DNA from: Antedon bifida
Lineage: Eukaryota; Echinodermata; Crinoidea; Comatulida; Antedonidae
DNA: 64,000 bases
Assembly: GCA_963402885.1 (NCBI GenBank)
Contig: OY727096.1
Span: 30,795,820 to 30,859,819, forward strand
Direction of reading: 5' to 3'
In this document: positions 35,294-46,084 of the stretch, piece by piece
How positions within the stretch are numbered: position 1 is the stretch's first letter
Layout of the letters: the number at the start of each line of letters is the position of its first letter
Program-made: the position numbers and the translations under genes
The notes under the pieces: model-generated
What the model was told of the DNA's origin: nothing
Seen by the model: only the letters and a program-made list of their open reading frames with translations
Database searches by the model: none

Positions 35294-35656
35294 TTAGATG
35301 GCTAAGACAGTGGAACCGTCATCCATAGCCATAACATCGGCAAGGGTTCGAGGCTCACTCGCTCCATGGTTCTGGTGGTAGAACAAGTCTTCTCGGATAA
35401 AGACTTTAAACCGTAGGTCCAGTGTATGCATATTGCTCGTATGCACTTTAAAGAACCTAATACATCTTTCGAGACTCCGGTGTTCACACACTGTCGTGGA
35501 GGACGTAATGGTGCCGTAGTTGGCTGCCGATGACACGCTGTGAGCCTTAGGAAAAATGTTGTTGTAAAGGTGTAACCTCTAGGTCGATCCACAACGCTCT
35601 GATCTTCATGAAATAGCGCTATATAAATGTCGCATTACATTACATTACATTACGTA
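35294..35656 (+). mobile_element. tRNA-derived SINE, near complete
   Basis: The head has an A-box-like TGGCTAAGACAGTGG and a B box GGGTTCGAGGCTC at RNA polymerase III promoter spacing. The body follows: GGTTCTGGTGGTAGAACAAG, TCTTCTCGGATAAAGACTTT, GGTCCAGTGTATGCA, ACTTTAAAGAACCTAATACA. The 3' end is ATAGCGCTATATAAATGTCG and then an (ATTAC)n tail. It shares body blocks with the SINEs at 7430 (minus) and 37559. Transcribed from its own promoter and moved by a partner LINE; a partner with the same 3' end was not identified here. Minus-strand open frames of 80-96 codons across it are incidental. Confidence 0.85.
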
Positions 35657-36069
35657 CTATAGGAGTTTTTCTAAATGAAATGATAATTCATGGATAACAT
35701 TCATTCATTCATTCATTAGCATTCTCAACACGTCGGTTTGCTATTCTAGGCCTATTTGATATCGTCATCCATTAATGCTTTTCAACTTGTTGCTTGATGT
35801 ATGCTGCGTCTTACGTAGGCAGCGCATTGATTCTTGATATTGAAAACAAAAAAATTATTATTATAGCTATTGTTCGTTAATGGACAGTATATGCATTGTT
35901 CGTGTATGAATGTATGTAATACCATGGAACTTATTTCTCCATGGTAATACTGTTTTATGTTTATTGATGTACTGGCTTTTTTACGTTTCATTTTGTGAGT
36001 AAAAATAACTTATTTCTTTATGTATAAACACAAAAGTGCCTACGTAGGTCTAAATTATTACGACGTAAA

Positions 36070-36118
36070 CAGTAGAGGGCGCTAATCCGGAAGTGATTAT
36101 GGTGAACGATCCGGAAGT
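36070..36118 (+). promoter_or_regulatory. Candidate CTCF-like site plus two ETS sites
   Basis: CAGTAGAGGGCGCTA (36070-36084) agrees well with the vertebrate CTCF core. CCGGAAGT, the ETS/GABP consensus, follows at 36087-36094 and again at 36111-36118, each preceded by AT. CpG density is locally raised. Such clusters occur at promoters and boundaries. No exon was found on either side, so the target is unknown, and a repeat origin is possible. Confidence 0.35.
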
Positions 36119-37558
36119 AGTAACGTAGGCCTACAACGCGACGCGAAGCTAATCCATTTGAGTTTTAAGCGCGTATGTGGAAGTCAAGACGAAATGTAAT
36201 TGCGATTGTCGTGTTAAATACATGAAACAATTCCGTAATGTTTCGCTATACTGTTACGCCTAATTATCTAGTTTTGTACAATCAGATAGGCCTACAGCTA
36301 GGGTACGTTTCCGAGATGTTATGATTCCTCACACATGAACGTAAACATTGCTGTAGGCCTATGTATTATAGGATAGCCTACGTTTTTCCCGACTAATCAA
36401 AAATCTTTTCTATAGCCTACTCGCATTGTCCGAGACGGTAATGTAATACTATTTTTTCGTTTGTTCTATTAATTGCAATTTGAAGTATATTTTATAATAA
36501 ATAATATTCTCTACTTTTGTAATTATCGCTTCCCTGCACAATTTAAATAAACAAACGACCGGTTTTTGCTGATCTGGGGCAAAAAGAAGAAGCAATGATA
36601 GTGGAGCTGGAAGAAGTTACAGATACCATAAAGTTCACATGTCTGAAATAGGAATGCGTATGCGAATCTTCTACCATACGTGTCTGTTTGTAGGCTAGCG
36701 CATAAAGGTTACATTTACCATCTGTACATAACCGACACACTGCAATATATCCTTTTTACTACACATTTTATTTCAGTTACATAATGCATAAAAATATACG
36801 TTATACACAGAATAAAAACAGTTTCATAATAATTAGCATATTAACCATGGATAAAATATTAGCTCCTTTAGCAAACAGTGAGTGAAATGTATAAGGGGTT
36901 ACTGATATGTACAGTTAGTATGCATAATAACTACTAGGCACATGGATTCTTATATTGACAACGATAAAGAATATCTATTAACACGTTTTATATACTGTTA
37001 TTAAATAAAAATCAAATCACCGATATATAACAGTTTGAATTAAATAAAATATAACTTGATATTCGAACAGAGGCTCTGTCTAAGCAAGGCAATCTAACAA
37101 CATGATGAGCTCCAGAGATCAAATGGTTTGTGTGTGGCTGTGACACAATCAGTTCCACGTACTGGTCTACTTATCTAATTTATAGGTCCATGATTAAACA
37201 TTTTCAATTCACTCAATCCTGAATTTAACAGCTACAATTGCTTTGACATGTTTATTTTTTCAGTAGACGAAAAACCATGCACATTATATACTGTATTACA
37301 CTATGTATTGACCAATGTTATCAATTAAACAAAACTATTATAGACTTAATAAACAGTATTAATAATTATATGTCATATTTACAAGTGCAGATAAAATGGA
37401 AGTTGTACAGTACTACACAATATACCCGGAGAAATAGGTTATTTTAATATTTAGCTTTAAACCTTTTCCTTAAACAATTGCTTTTGGTCATATCACTAAA
37501 CAGTTTTCAAAAAACCTTCCTTTGATGCCCTTTATGCCTTTAAAACACTGTAATTTTA
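36119..37558. other. Intergenic spacer, nothing firm
   Basis: Contains TAGGCCTA at 36126, 36287 and 36354. The rest is AT-rich without a recognisable exon. A 65-codon minus frame at 36543-36740 is unsupported. Confidence 0.45.
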
Positions 37559-37858
37559 GTCGAGCGGTTATGGCAGGTGCGCCGCCGCAAACCATAGCTA
37601 TACAATCGACACGGGTTCAAGTCACTCCTCGACCATTATTCTGGTGGTAGTCTTCTCGGATAAGGACTTTAAAAACTGGAGGTCCAGTGTAGACATATGG
37701 CTCGTGTGCAGAACCCAGTACAGTACATCTTACAGTAGAGGGTTACCTCGGTGTGCCGGTCCATTCAGCCCCTGTTGAACAGGCGCCGTTTGGTGGCAGC
37801 ACTCGACAGGAAGCCTGGGACCCTTAAGGGAGTAGAAAGTCGCAGGTAATTCCCCCAT
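37559..37858 (+). mobile_element. tRNA-derived SINE, second + strand copy
   Basis: The head is GAGCGGTTATGGCAGGTGCG with B box GGGTTCAAGTCAC. The body has TTCTGGTGGTAG, TCTTCTCGGATAAGGACTTT, GGAGGTCCAGTGTAGACA, CAGTACATCTTACAG. It then has GGGTTACCTCGGTGTGCC and GGCGCCGTTTGG, which the 35294 copy lacks. The tail is unclear. Confidence 0.8.
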
Positions 37859-38369
37859 TTACATTTTAATAACTTTGACATTTGATTCTTAACTATGTTC
37901 TTAACCTTTAAATTCACTATGTTAACCTTCAAATATCAATATTTTCACTTTTGTATAAGTCATTAGTTCGAAACAAATTATAATAATCGATGATCTTCAG
38001 TCCATTATGACTAATAATAACAATCTTTTTTGACATCAAGATAGTATTTTGATAGTCATGTTAACTTTACTTGCTTTTTTCTTACTATTACAAACATTAA
38101 TGTTAGCCCTTGATTACTTTATTTCTTATAGTTGTTGTTTCTTTCTTATTGAATTATTAACATATTATTGTTGTTAGATCAAATGCTTTTTGACCAATTT
38201 GTTTTTGTAACAGGAGTCAAACTTCGATTGGCGAAAGCTATTTTTTAAATTATAAAGTTTAATGAATCAATGTATTGGACATCTTTCCTAGTTTAAAGAA
38301 TACTTCCTAACCATTTTTCAGTTTTGCTTTAAATCAATTTTTGTCCAATTTTTGGTAAATACTTTTAAT

Positions 38370-41300
38370 TTTGCTGTGGTTGTGGTGATTGTTTGGGTGC
38401 TGTTATTTTATGACTTTCTTTAATGATTTGTAATAATATTGTAGATGCTGTTTGTACACTATTATGTTTTGGTAAATTCTGTGGTTGTTATGGTTCCAAT
38501 TTGACGATGAATGTTAGAGGTTGGCTGTCTTATTATTTATTCGCTTGGTGAATCTTTTTCATTATGTTCTGATTGTTTTTGTGATATTGGTTGATATTTT
38601 CGTTTTATTTGTGATTGATGTTTAAGTTTTTTGAAAGATTGGTTGATGAGAATTTTGTTGTTGTTGGTTGACGATCGGTGAGGTTTCCTGTTTTATTTTA
38701 TGAGTGTTTCTTAGATTGCTTGACTGTTTGGTGTATGGGTTAATTAGGTTAGGTTGCTAATTATTCAATAGATAATTTGAAAAATGAGTTTTGAATAGTT
38801 TTTGGTGACTGGTCTGTTTAGAGAGTTTGCCTTTGGTTGAATGTTTTTGTTTGATTATTTATTTGATTGCCTTGGTTTGTACGGATTGACTAACCTATTG
38901 TTTGATAATATTTGTGAATGATGTTGCTTTTTTAATGAATAAAATGGTTAACTTGTCGATTGGGAGTCAGTTGCTTGACTGTTTGAATGTTTCGTTAGTT
39001 CAATGTTGATTTATTGTTTAACAATATTGTTTTATGTTTAGTTTGTTGTTTCCCGGATGAACGAATGGTTGGTTTGTTTGTTTTTTGGCTGTTCTGGGTA
39101 ATGATAAGTTGATGTGTTGCTTGGTAGGAGGATTTGCTGGAAAGTTTTATGGGTGGATAGCTAGTGTTTCGGTTCATTGATTGATTAGGTAATTGAATGG
39201 TTCGTTCATTCGCTGGTTCCTTCGGTGGATGGGTCGTTTGACAGTTTCTAATTGTTTTACAGAGTATATTGTTTTTTATGAATGATAGTTAATTAGTTTG
39301 TTCTTTCTTGGTAAATAAATGGTTGGTTGCCCACTTGATTGTGTTAAAGGATTGTGGCTAGATGGTCTGATGGTTGTTTCAATAAATTGATTGTTGGTTG
39401 GTGCTTTTTATTTTTAGGTGAATGGATGGTTAGTTGATTTGATAGTTGAATGGTCGGTTTTTCTGATCGATGATCAGCATACTCGCTTGGATGAATGAAT
39501 AGTTGGTTGCTTGGATATCTTGTTGATTGAATACATTATTGGTTGGTTGTTGGTTGACTGATTGTTGCTTGGTTGCTTTCTTGGATTGCCAGATGGATGG
39601 ATAAACATTTATAGAAAACAAATGTTTTCAATGGATGGTTTTGGTTGCTTGGATGAATGAATGAATGAATAAATGGTTTGTGGTTGCCTGGTCGAATGAG
39701 TGAATGAATGGTTGACTGGTTGGTTTTTAATGAAAGAATAAATGGTTTGTGGTTGCCTGGTCGAATGAATGGTTGACTGGTTGGTTTTTCATTAATTAAT
39801 GAATAAATTGTTTGTGGTTACCTGGTCGAATGAATGGTTGACTGGTTGTTTTTAATGAATGAATAAATGGTTTGTGATTGCCTGATCAAATGAATGGTTG
39901 ACTGGTTGGTTTTTAATGAATGAATAAATGGTTTGTGATTGCCTGATCAAATGAATGGTTGACTGGTTGGTTTTTAATAAATGAATAAATGGTTTGTGAT
40001 TGCCTGATCAAATGAATGGTTGACTTGTTGGTTTTTAATGAATTAATGAATAAATTGTTTGTGATTACCTGGTCGAATGAAGGAATGAATGGTTAACTGG
40101 TTGGTTTTTAATGAATGAATACATGGTTTGTGTTTGCCTGGTCAAATGAATGAATGGTTGACTGGTTGGTTTTATTGAATGAATAAATTGTTTGTGGTTG
40201 CCTGGTCGAATGAATGGTTGACTGGTTGGTTTTATTGAATGAATAAATGGTTTGTGGTTGCCTGGTCGAATTAATGAATGAATGGTTAACTGGTTGGTTT
40301 TTAATGAATGAATAAATGGTTTGTGGTTGCCTGGTCAAATGAATGAATGGTTGACTGGTTGGTTTTTAATGAATGAATAAATGGTTTGTGGTTGCCTGGT
40401 CAAATGAATTAATTGTTGACTGGTTGGTTTTTAATGAATGAATAAATGGTTTGTGGTTGCCTGGTCGAATTAATGAAAGAATGGTTAACTGGTTGTTTTT
40501 TAATGAATGAATAAATGGTTAGTGTTTGGTTGTATTGATCAATGTTTTGTTGTTTGCTTTTCGTGGATGGTCTGTTTGGTTTGTGATAATAAGTGAGAAG
40601 AGTTGTTTTTTTAATTGATTTGTTTGTTTGCTTGGATGGATGAATGTTTTATTTCTTAGTTGATGGCTGTATGTCAGTTAGTTGATTTTAGCTTGCTATG
40701 AATGATTGTTGATTGTTAGTTTAAATGATTAAAATATGATTTGGTTTGGTCATAATATTCACATATTTGGTTGGTTAGTCAATTGTCTGGATGGTGTGAG
40801 GATTAGATAGATGAATAGTTGATTTTTAATTAGTTTTTATTTTTATGTTTAATAGTTGCTTGTTAGAACAATGTTGGTTATAGTTTCTTGGTAAATTGTA
40901 TATTATTATTTTGGTGTATTTGATCAGTTAATTTATTTTGATGGATGGTTGATTTTATTTCTTTAAATTGTTGTTGGTTGTTTAATGATCGATTTGTTTA
41001 TCTGTATGATTTATTTTTTTGTTTATCGATTTGATTGTCGACTGGGTTGTCGATTGTGGATGAATGGTTCAATGTGGTTCATTGGTTTGTTGATGCTTGC
41101 ATGGACGAATGATTTGCTGGTTAGTAGCTTTGTTAATAATGTTGACGATGAATGATCGACTGGTTTATTTGTTGCTTAGATGGAAAGTTGTTTGTTGGCA
41201 TGTTGTTTGGTTGGTTAGTTAGATTGTCGGTTGTTTAGATTGATGAATAGTTGGCCGGGTTGTTACTTGATGGACAATAAGTTTGCTATACTTTCAGTGT

Positions 41301-41420
41301 TGATTGGTTCGCTTGTTGCTTGCTTAGATTAATGATTGGTTCGTCTATTGCATGGATGGATGGCGTGTTGATGATAGATTGTATGATTTAGCTCATTGAT
41401 TGATATTGCTGGATGAATGT
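38370..41420 (+). repeat. 3 kb G/T-rich, C-poor strand-asymmetric tract
   Basis: For about 3 kb the + strand is built from TTGGTTG, GATTGATTG, GAATGAATGG and similar words and is nearly free of C, so the minus strand is A/C-rich. The centre (39650-40525) is a clear tandem array, and the sides look like older, decayed versions of the same words. Minus-strand open frames through it are low-complexity Asn/Gln/Thr/Ser runs and not genes. Confidence 0.8.
39650..40525 (+). repeat. 61-bp tandem repeat, about 14 units
   Basis: The unit is GGTTGACTGGTTGGTTTTTA, ATGAATGAATAAATGG, TTTGTGGTTGCCTGGTCGAA plus a variable GAAT run. The period varies from 59 to about 72 because of the number of GAAT words. 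Units are well conserved compared with the flanks. Confidence 0.9.
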
Positions 41421-42300
41421 TTTAGGTTGTTTCTGAAATACATGCTTTATTATTGTTTTGCTTTTGGCTTTTTATAGTTATTATTGTGTAATGCGAAGTA
41501 GTTTTTGTTGACAATATCTGATCAATATGATGAAAAATAAAAAGTACAGTATGCCTAGTTATTCTGCTCATAACATTCAATTTTAAATGTTCCATGAATG
41601 ATAGTTATGGAATGTCAAGGGTTAAATGATAGTTTATACCAATCAATTGCCATTATATTTTACTATTTACAACTCTATCAAATCACAAAAAAAACATACA
41701 AACACTTACAAAACATTAGATACATTTTCAATATTACCCTTATTGCACAAATATGATAGCACTACGTATTTTGAAACTACTGTATCAATAAAATACATGC
41801 TTCCCGTATTAAGTTGTTATATTGTAGATAACCAGTATTGGAATCATTTATTATTTTAGATAAAATATAACATGATGCTAAACGCAATGAATGTAATATT
41901 TCGGATTTTCAAAAAACCCTTGAGAAATCAAATGCCAAATAATGTTTAATGTTTAATCCTTTTGAACATTATATTTTTACAAAATGTTGATGTTGATATA
42001 AACTAACTACAATTATTTCTTATAAGTTAAGTATGTATAAACTGAGAGAACGGTGGATATACTAATTATCGCCCATTTTTGCCCTTTGTTGTAAGTTCCT
42101 GAGTTACAGTAGGCCATCTAAATGTATTCATGGTGCTTGCTTTTGGGAAGATAGACGTCCCAATAATGACATTACTGTCTACAGACTGCCTCTCTCCGAA
42201 GCGAAAGTTTACTGTTGACAAATGACGGTGTCCTGGAGTTGTTTCTACTTTTTTGATTTGCCTTTACGAACATAAAAACTGTTGATATAAGAATCTCTTT
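41421..42300 (-). other. Downstream region of the receptor gene
   Basis: Presumed 3' UTR and spacer of the minus-strand receptor. The first TTTATT (AATAAA on the minus strand) after its stop is at 41847-41852. Nothing else recognised. Confidence 0.4.
41847..41852 (-). terminator. Candidate poly(A) signal of the receptor
   Basis: AATAAA on the minus strand, about 449 bases after the receptor stop codon. Weak evidence in such AT-rich DNA. Confidence 0.3.
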
Positions 42301-43320
42301 CTAACTGGTAACAGGTTGTTTCTTGTATCGTTTCGCTTTTGAATAACAGTAACATAGATATTTATTGAAATAGCCATGGTAAGTTCGGCTTCGAATGTAC
42401 AAAACAATCGGATTCACACACGAGTTCATATGCGAAAAAACTTGTAGAAATTGTCCAAGCGGGTGCAATCCACTCCATAACAGAATATTCACGTTGCCTG
42501 TATAAATCATCGTTTGGTAAAATATTTTATAGATGTAAGTTGGTAGCCAACATATTCCAAATAAAATAGCGATCACAACAACCGTAAGCGCCAAACTCTT
42601 TCGTCCTCGTTCGCGTCTCTGTCGGGACACGGAATCATGATGAACGCTGTTCTCTTCGCGGCTACTCGGTCCTACAGCGGACATTTCACTGTAGTCTCGA
42701 ACCAACTTTCTTGCCATCGATAAATAAAACGCAAGAGTTACTATCAAAGGAACTATTATCAATAGAATGGCTATACAAACTTCATAACCAATCGCATAAA
42801 GTGTCCCAACGGGCACCATTTCGCAAAACGATTCACCCATATGAGATTCCATCTTAGCAGAAATAAGAATCGGTATTGTGGATATTATAGCACAAACCCA
42901 GATGATTGGTACCACTATTTTCTTTATTTTCAATGCAGTCATTGTCGTATTTCTTGCTGTTGCAGAAGCAAAGTATCGTTCAGCACTTAGAGCAGCGATC
43001 GAAAGAGAGGACACTGCTAACGTTAATACCATTACTGAGTTCATAACCTTACATGCAGCAAGATTGTTTAAAAAGCCTGGTATAATCGTATGAATGGCTT
43101 TAAACGGGATGTTAAAAAGAAGGAAAAAAAGATCACCAACTGCAAGATTACATATCAAGGTATTATGTCTCGTCCGCATGGATTGATTGGCCAGTATGAT
43201 AACGCATAGCGTTCCATTTCCAATTACACCAATCACAAGGACTAGTATATCTGGTATAATTAGGATGATTTCCAATGTCGCAGCATTGTAAGAAGAGTCA
43301 TATTCAGTTGTATTATACAT
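42301..43320 (-). CDS. Class A peptide GPCR, bombesin/endothelin-like
   Basis: Intact 339-residue rhodopsin-family receptor in one exon. Features: N-glycosylation site NTT at 3-5; TM1 with GN at 34-35; TM2 with LAVGDL at 59-64; Cys90 and Cys166 as the likely extracellular disulfide; TM3 ending SAERY at 112-116, the DRY-type switch; TM4 about 134-155; TM5 about 176-200 with the conserved Pro191; a basic third loop (RQRRERGRK, 233-241); TM6 with CWLP at 257-260; TM7 with NSCVNPIVLY at 299-308; and tail cysteines 323 and 325 as possible palmitoylation sites. The LSAERY and NSCVNP..LY motifs point to bombesin, endothelin and CCHamide-type receptors, which mostly couple to Gq. The ligand is unknown. 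ATG at 43320 gives a full N-terminus. A pyrimidine-rich stretch ending TTTGTAG lies only about 10 bases before it, so a 5' UTR intron is likely. Other peptide-receptor subfamilies remain possible. Confidence 0.95.
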   Translation of the reverse strand: MYNTTEYDSSYNAATLEIILIIPDILVLVIGVIGNGTLCVIILANQSMRTRHNTLICNLAVGDLFFLLFNIPFKAIHTIIPGFLNNLAACKVMNSVMVLTLAVSSLSIAALSAERYFASATARNTTMTALKIKKIVVPIIWVCAIISTIPILISAKMESHMGESFCEMVPVGTLYAIGYEVCIAILLIIVPLIVTLAFYLSMARKLVRDYSEMSAVGPSSREENSVHHDSVSRQRRERGRKSLALTVVVIAILFGICWLPTYIYKIFYQTMIYTGNVNILLWSGLHPLGQFLQVFSHMNSCVNPIVLYIRSRTYHGYFNKYLCYCYSKAKRYKKQPVTS

Positions 43321-43325
43321 TGTGA

Positions 43326-43345
43326 CTACCTACAAAATATCAAAA
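43326..43345 (-). promoter_or_regulatory. Candidate splice acceptor just before the receptor ATG
   Basis: On the minus strand GTTTTGATATTTTGTAG is followed by GTAGTCACA and the ATG. The T-rich run plus TAG fits a 3' splice site, and would place a non-coding first exon further up at coordinates above 43345. A second TAG four bases later is an alternative. Confidence 0.4.
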
Positions 43346-45344
43346 CAAAATGTTTATTGTATTTTTGAAATATGAACATTTCCATTAATTTTTATACAGG
43401 CATAACCCACGTGTACACATGAAACATTAAAGAGCATAGTGATAATTTATGTCCCTTAAAAATAGGCTACATTCAATATTTTTGAGAGAATAAAAAAGAA
43501 ATATAAACGGTGGTCGAATTACTATTTCTTCATTAATTGATGCTTGTTAAAATTATTCTATTCAATAGTTTAATAAATAATGATTTATTTTCAATTATCT
43601 TTGTTTAAAATGGACCTGAAATGAATTTTAGATTTTTAAGAAATTCACACATGTTATTTAAATGTGTCAAATTAACACAAGCCCATACAAATAAAAACTA
43701 ATAAATTCAATGTCAAATACTGTTGGAGTACCTTAAAATGTACTTTTGTTTGTTCCAACCCCCAATTTAGAAGGCATAGGCCTACCTCCCGAGCAAACCA
43801 TTTACTAGGCACTGGCGGAGTCGATCCGGCCGTCGATCCACCGAGGCTCCGTTTCATGCGCAGCCAAAGGCAAAGCGATGTCAACTTGCTGCTCATTGTA
43901 TAGCCAAAGTAAAATAAATATGAACCAAATTCGTTTTCGAACTGCCTGATTCGTGACAAATAAATGATCATCTTATAATATTTATCTAATTCTGCTATAC
44001 TAAAAACACATTTTAGAAGTTTATTACACGCCGCGAACGGAGAAATATGGATACGCATTATTGCACACGGTTCCGTATCCGGACAACGTTGCCAGGCTAA
44101 TCTCGGTATTGCCAGAAAAAAACCGTTGATTTGGAGATTTTAGATCGTCATTTACTCGATGAATAACCGCCTATACGGTAATAATTCTATCTTAAAAAAA
44201 ATCGAAAATCCATTTAATTATTTTGTAAAATGAATTTCGATAGCATTCGGTTAAAGTTTCAGTTGGGCAACGTTTCTCTCGACGAATGCGCAGTCAACAT
44301 TATGTGAGCGGAACTTGAGCGTTACAGGTGAATAGAGATAATAATGGGATGGGAACACAATATTTCTATCAGCTCTAAGATTTAGATTGTATCTAATTGT
44401 AAATGCATTCGTGAATGATCGAATAAACGTCAATCAATAATACTATAACGCCATGTCAAAACTTAATGATTTTAACCGCTCTTACACTAAAAAAAAGCGT
44501 GGCGATTAGTTATTAGTTATTCGACAGTCCTGTTTATTAACAACAGAGCATGCTAATCGTCTTGGTTACTTGCATGCTTTTTAAGCCATGGGCTTATCTA
44601 CGCTCGTGTTGTTTTAAAATAGGAATGTTATTAGAACGTGACAAAGAAGATAATGCTAGCATTAACGCAGTTACTGTGTACAACCATAAACATTTTAAAT
44701 AATTCTTAAATTATTATTCCAAATACAAATCTGAAACTATCGTTCCCTGATTTAACATTAGGGACTTTTCGATTTGCATGTCTACTATTAATCGGCTGAT
44801 AACCAATGACGTAATTTTATAAAATGCGCACGCGCAAGTCGACTGGCAGGATAACTACCAAATTTCAGAACGTGTTCAGTGGCATTTTGCCGTTCGCCCT
44901 CTGACTGAGATTCATTCAATTTGCAAAAGTTGACCAAAATCACGGCGACGAGTTATCTCGCGATGATGGTAGATAATATAAAATTTATTTAAACTTTAAG
45001 CTACCCTCTTATTAATAATAGAACGATCCATACTCACCAATACTTGCCTCTTGATATTACTGCAGGTGTTTCATTGGGATAGCTATCCAATATATTATAT
45101 TGCTGATAACGTCTAGCGGTGTGTTTACATTAAGCTTATTAGAGATCAGGCATCGATAACAAACATCTGCAAATATTAAAAAGATTCATACGGGTGTGTT
45201 TAGCCGTACATAGGATTAGCAACGTTAAACAACAACACACCTTCGCTTGTCATTAGATTGGAAGATTGTGGGTCACATGATATTCAATGACACATAACAC
45301 ACTTCCGACGTTAAATATAACGATTAATGTTGTACGAAACAACG
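43346..45344. other. Region upstream of the receptor, no firm exon
   Basis: A 128-codon minus frame (43672-44058) ends in this region but has no family resemblance. A CG-richer piece at 43760-43870 (CGATCCGGCCGTCGATCC) stands out from the AT-rich background and could be part of a promoter, a first exon or a repeat. Not resolved. Confidence 0.35.
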
Positions 45345-45477
45345 TCATGGCTGCAGTCGCGTGCGCAAATTTGAGTTAGTGTTTACCATGGAGTAAAGAA
45401 TTCTTTACTCCATGACCGACCGACCGACATAGTAAGCTATAGAGTCGCGTTTGCACGCGACTAAAAATCAGGCCATG
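45345..45477 (+). mobile_element. Family B MITE, copy 3, with a palindrome insertion
   Basis: Left end CATGGCTGCAGTCGCGTGCG, then GTTTACC, then a 28-bp palindrome, then GACCGACCGACCGACATAG, and right end GAGTCGCG, TTTGCACGCGACTAAAAA, GGCCATGG. Copies 4 and 5 have GTTTACCGAC without the palindrome, so the palindrome is an addition. Confidence 0.75.
45387..45414. repeat. 28-bp perfect palindrome inside a MITE
   Basis: Arms CATGGAGTAAAGAA and TTCTTTACTCCATG equal each other's reverse complement with no spacer. It sits exactly between the GTTTACC and GACCGAC blocks that are joined in the other family B copies. It shares its outer seven bases with the palindrome at 632-657. Confidence 0.9.
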
Positions 45478-45944
45478 GCGAAAATTCAACAACGATTTTG
45501 ATTAAGACGTGGAATCGTTAAAAAAAAACCAGAATTATCAGTTTCAGTTGCCTACCGATTTTTTTTTGTATCGCAAATAGTTAGTATAGGTGTGTTGTTA
45601 AACAAATGTTTTATATTCGTTAAATGGTATACAAATAACTTCACTCAGTGAAAGATGGATATTAATTATATATATTATTTATTATATTATTATTTTTACC
45701 ATTTCACTCAAAAACACTAACTATTTGTTAGTATTGATGTATGTTATCTTCTGATTGTACCTTACGAATAATGTCTATTCTTTCACTTGACTTAATAGGT
45801 ATATTTATGTATGGAAAATTGACAAATGCATTGCATAAAAGTATAATTAGATTTTCGCATGTCTTACATTTCCTGTATGTTTTCCACGTACGTACAAGAA
45901 AATATACATGGAGGATGCTGATTGTATATATTAAGATCTGTACC
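45478..45944. other. Short spacer, nothing recognised
   Basis: AT-rich. Contains an imperfect inverted pair: CAAATAGTTAGTATAGGTGT near 45575 faces AACACTAACTATTTG near 45713, with TTTCACT/AGTGAAA pieces between. This hints at an old inverted-end element but is not clear enough to call. Confidence 0.35.
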
Positions 45945-46084
45945 AAAGCTCTGTCTACATCACAATTTAAGTGACAAAAAATGTGATGTGCCCATATATG
46001 GACATGATGATATATATTTGGGCATATCACTACCATATTTAGGCACATCACACATTTATTTTTGTAAAACGAGTTCGAGCTTAA
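45945..46084 (-). mobile_element. Family A MITE, copy 5
   Basis: AAAGCTCTGTCTAC at the left, then AAAAATGTGATGTGCCCA, GGCATATCACTACCATATTT in the orientation opposite to copies 1, 3 and 4, and a worn right end (ACGAGTTCGAGCTTAA). The most diverged copy. Confidence 0.65.

Noticed and set aside
35294-35592. Two overlapping minus-strand frames of 80 and 96 codons
   Set aside because: Antisense of the SINE at 35294-35656; the CG-richer SINE body simply lacks stops.
40108-40338. 76-codon minus-strand frame rich in Asn, Gln, Thr and Ser
   Set aside because: Reads through the 61-bp tandem repeat and has no unique sequence.
43672-44058. 128-codon minus-strand frame upstream of the receptor
   Set aside because: No recognisable motif; composition changes along it (CG-rich centre, AT-rich ends), and it does not join the receptor in frame. 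Could still contain a 5' UTR exon.
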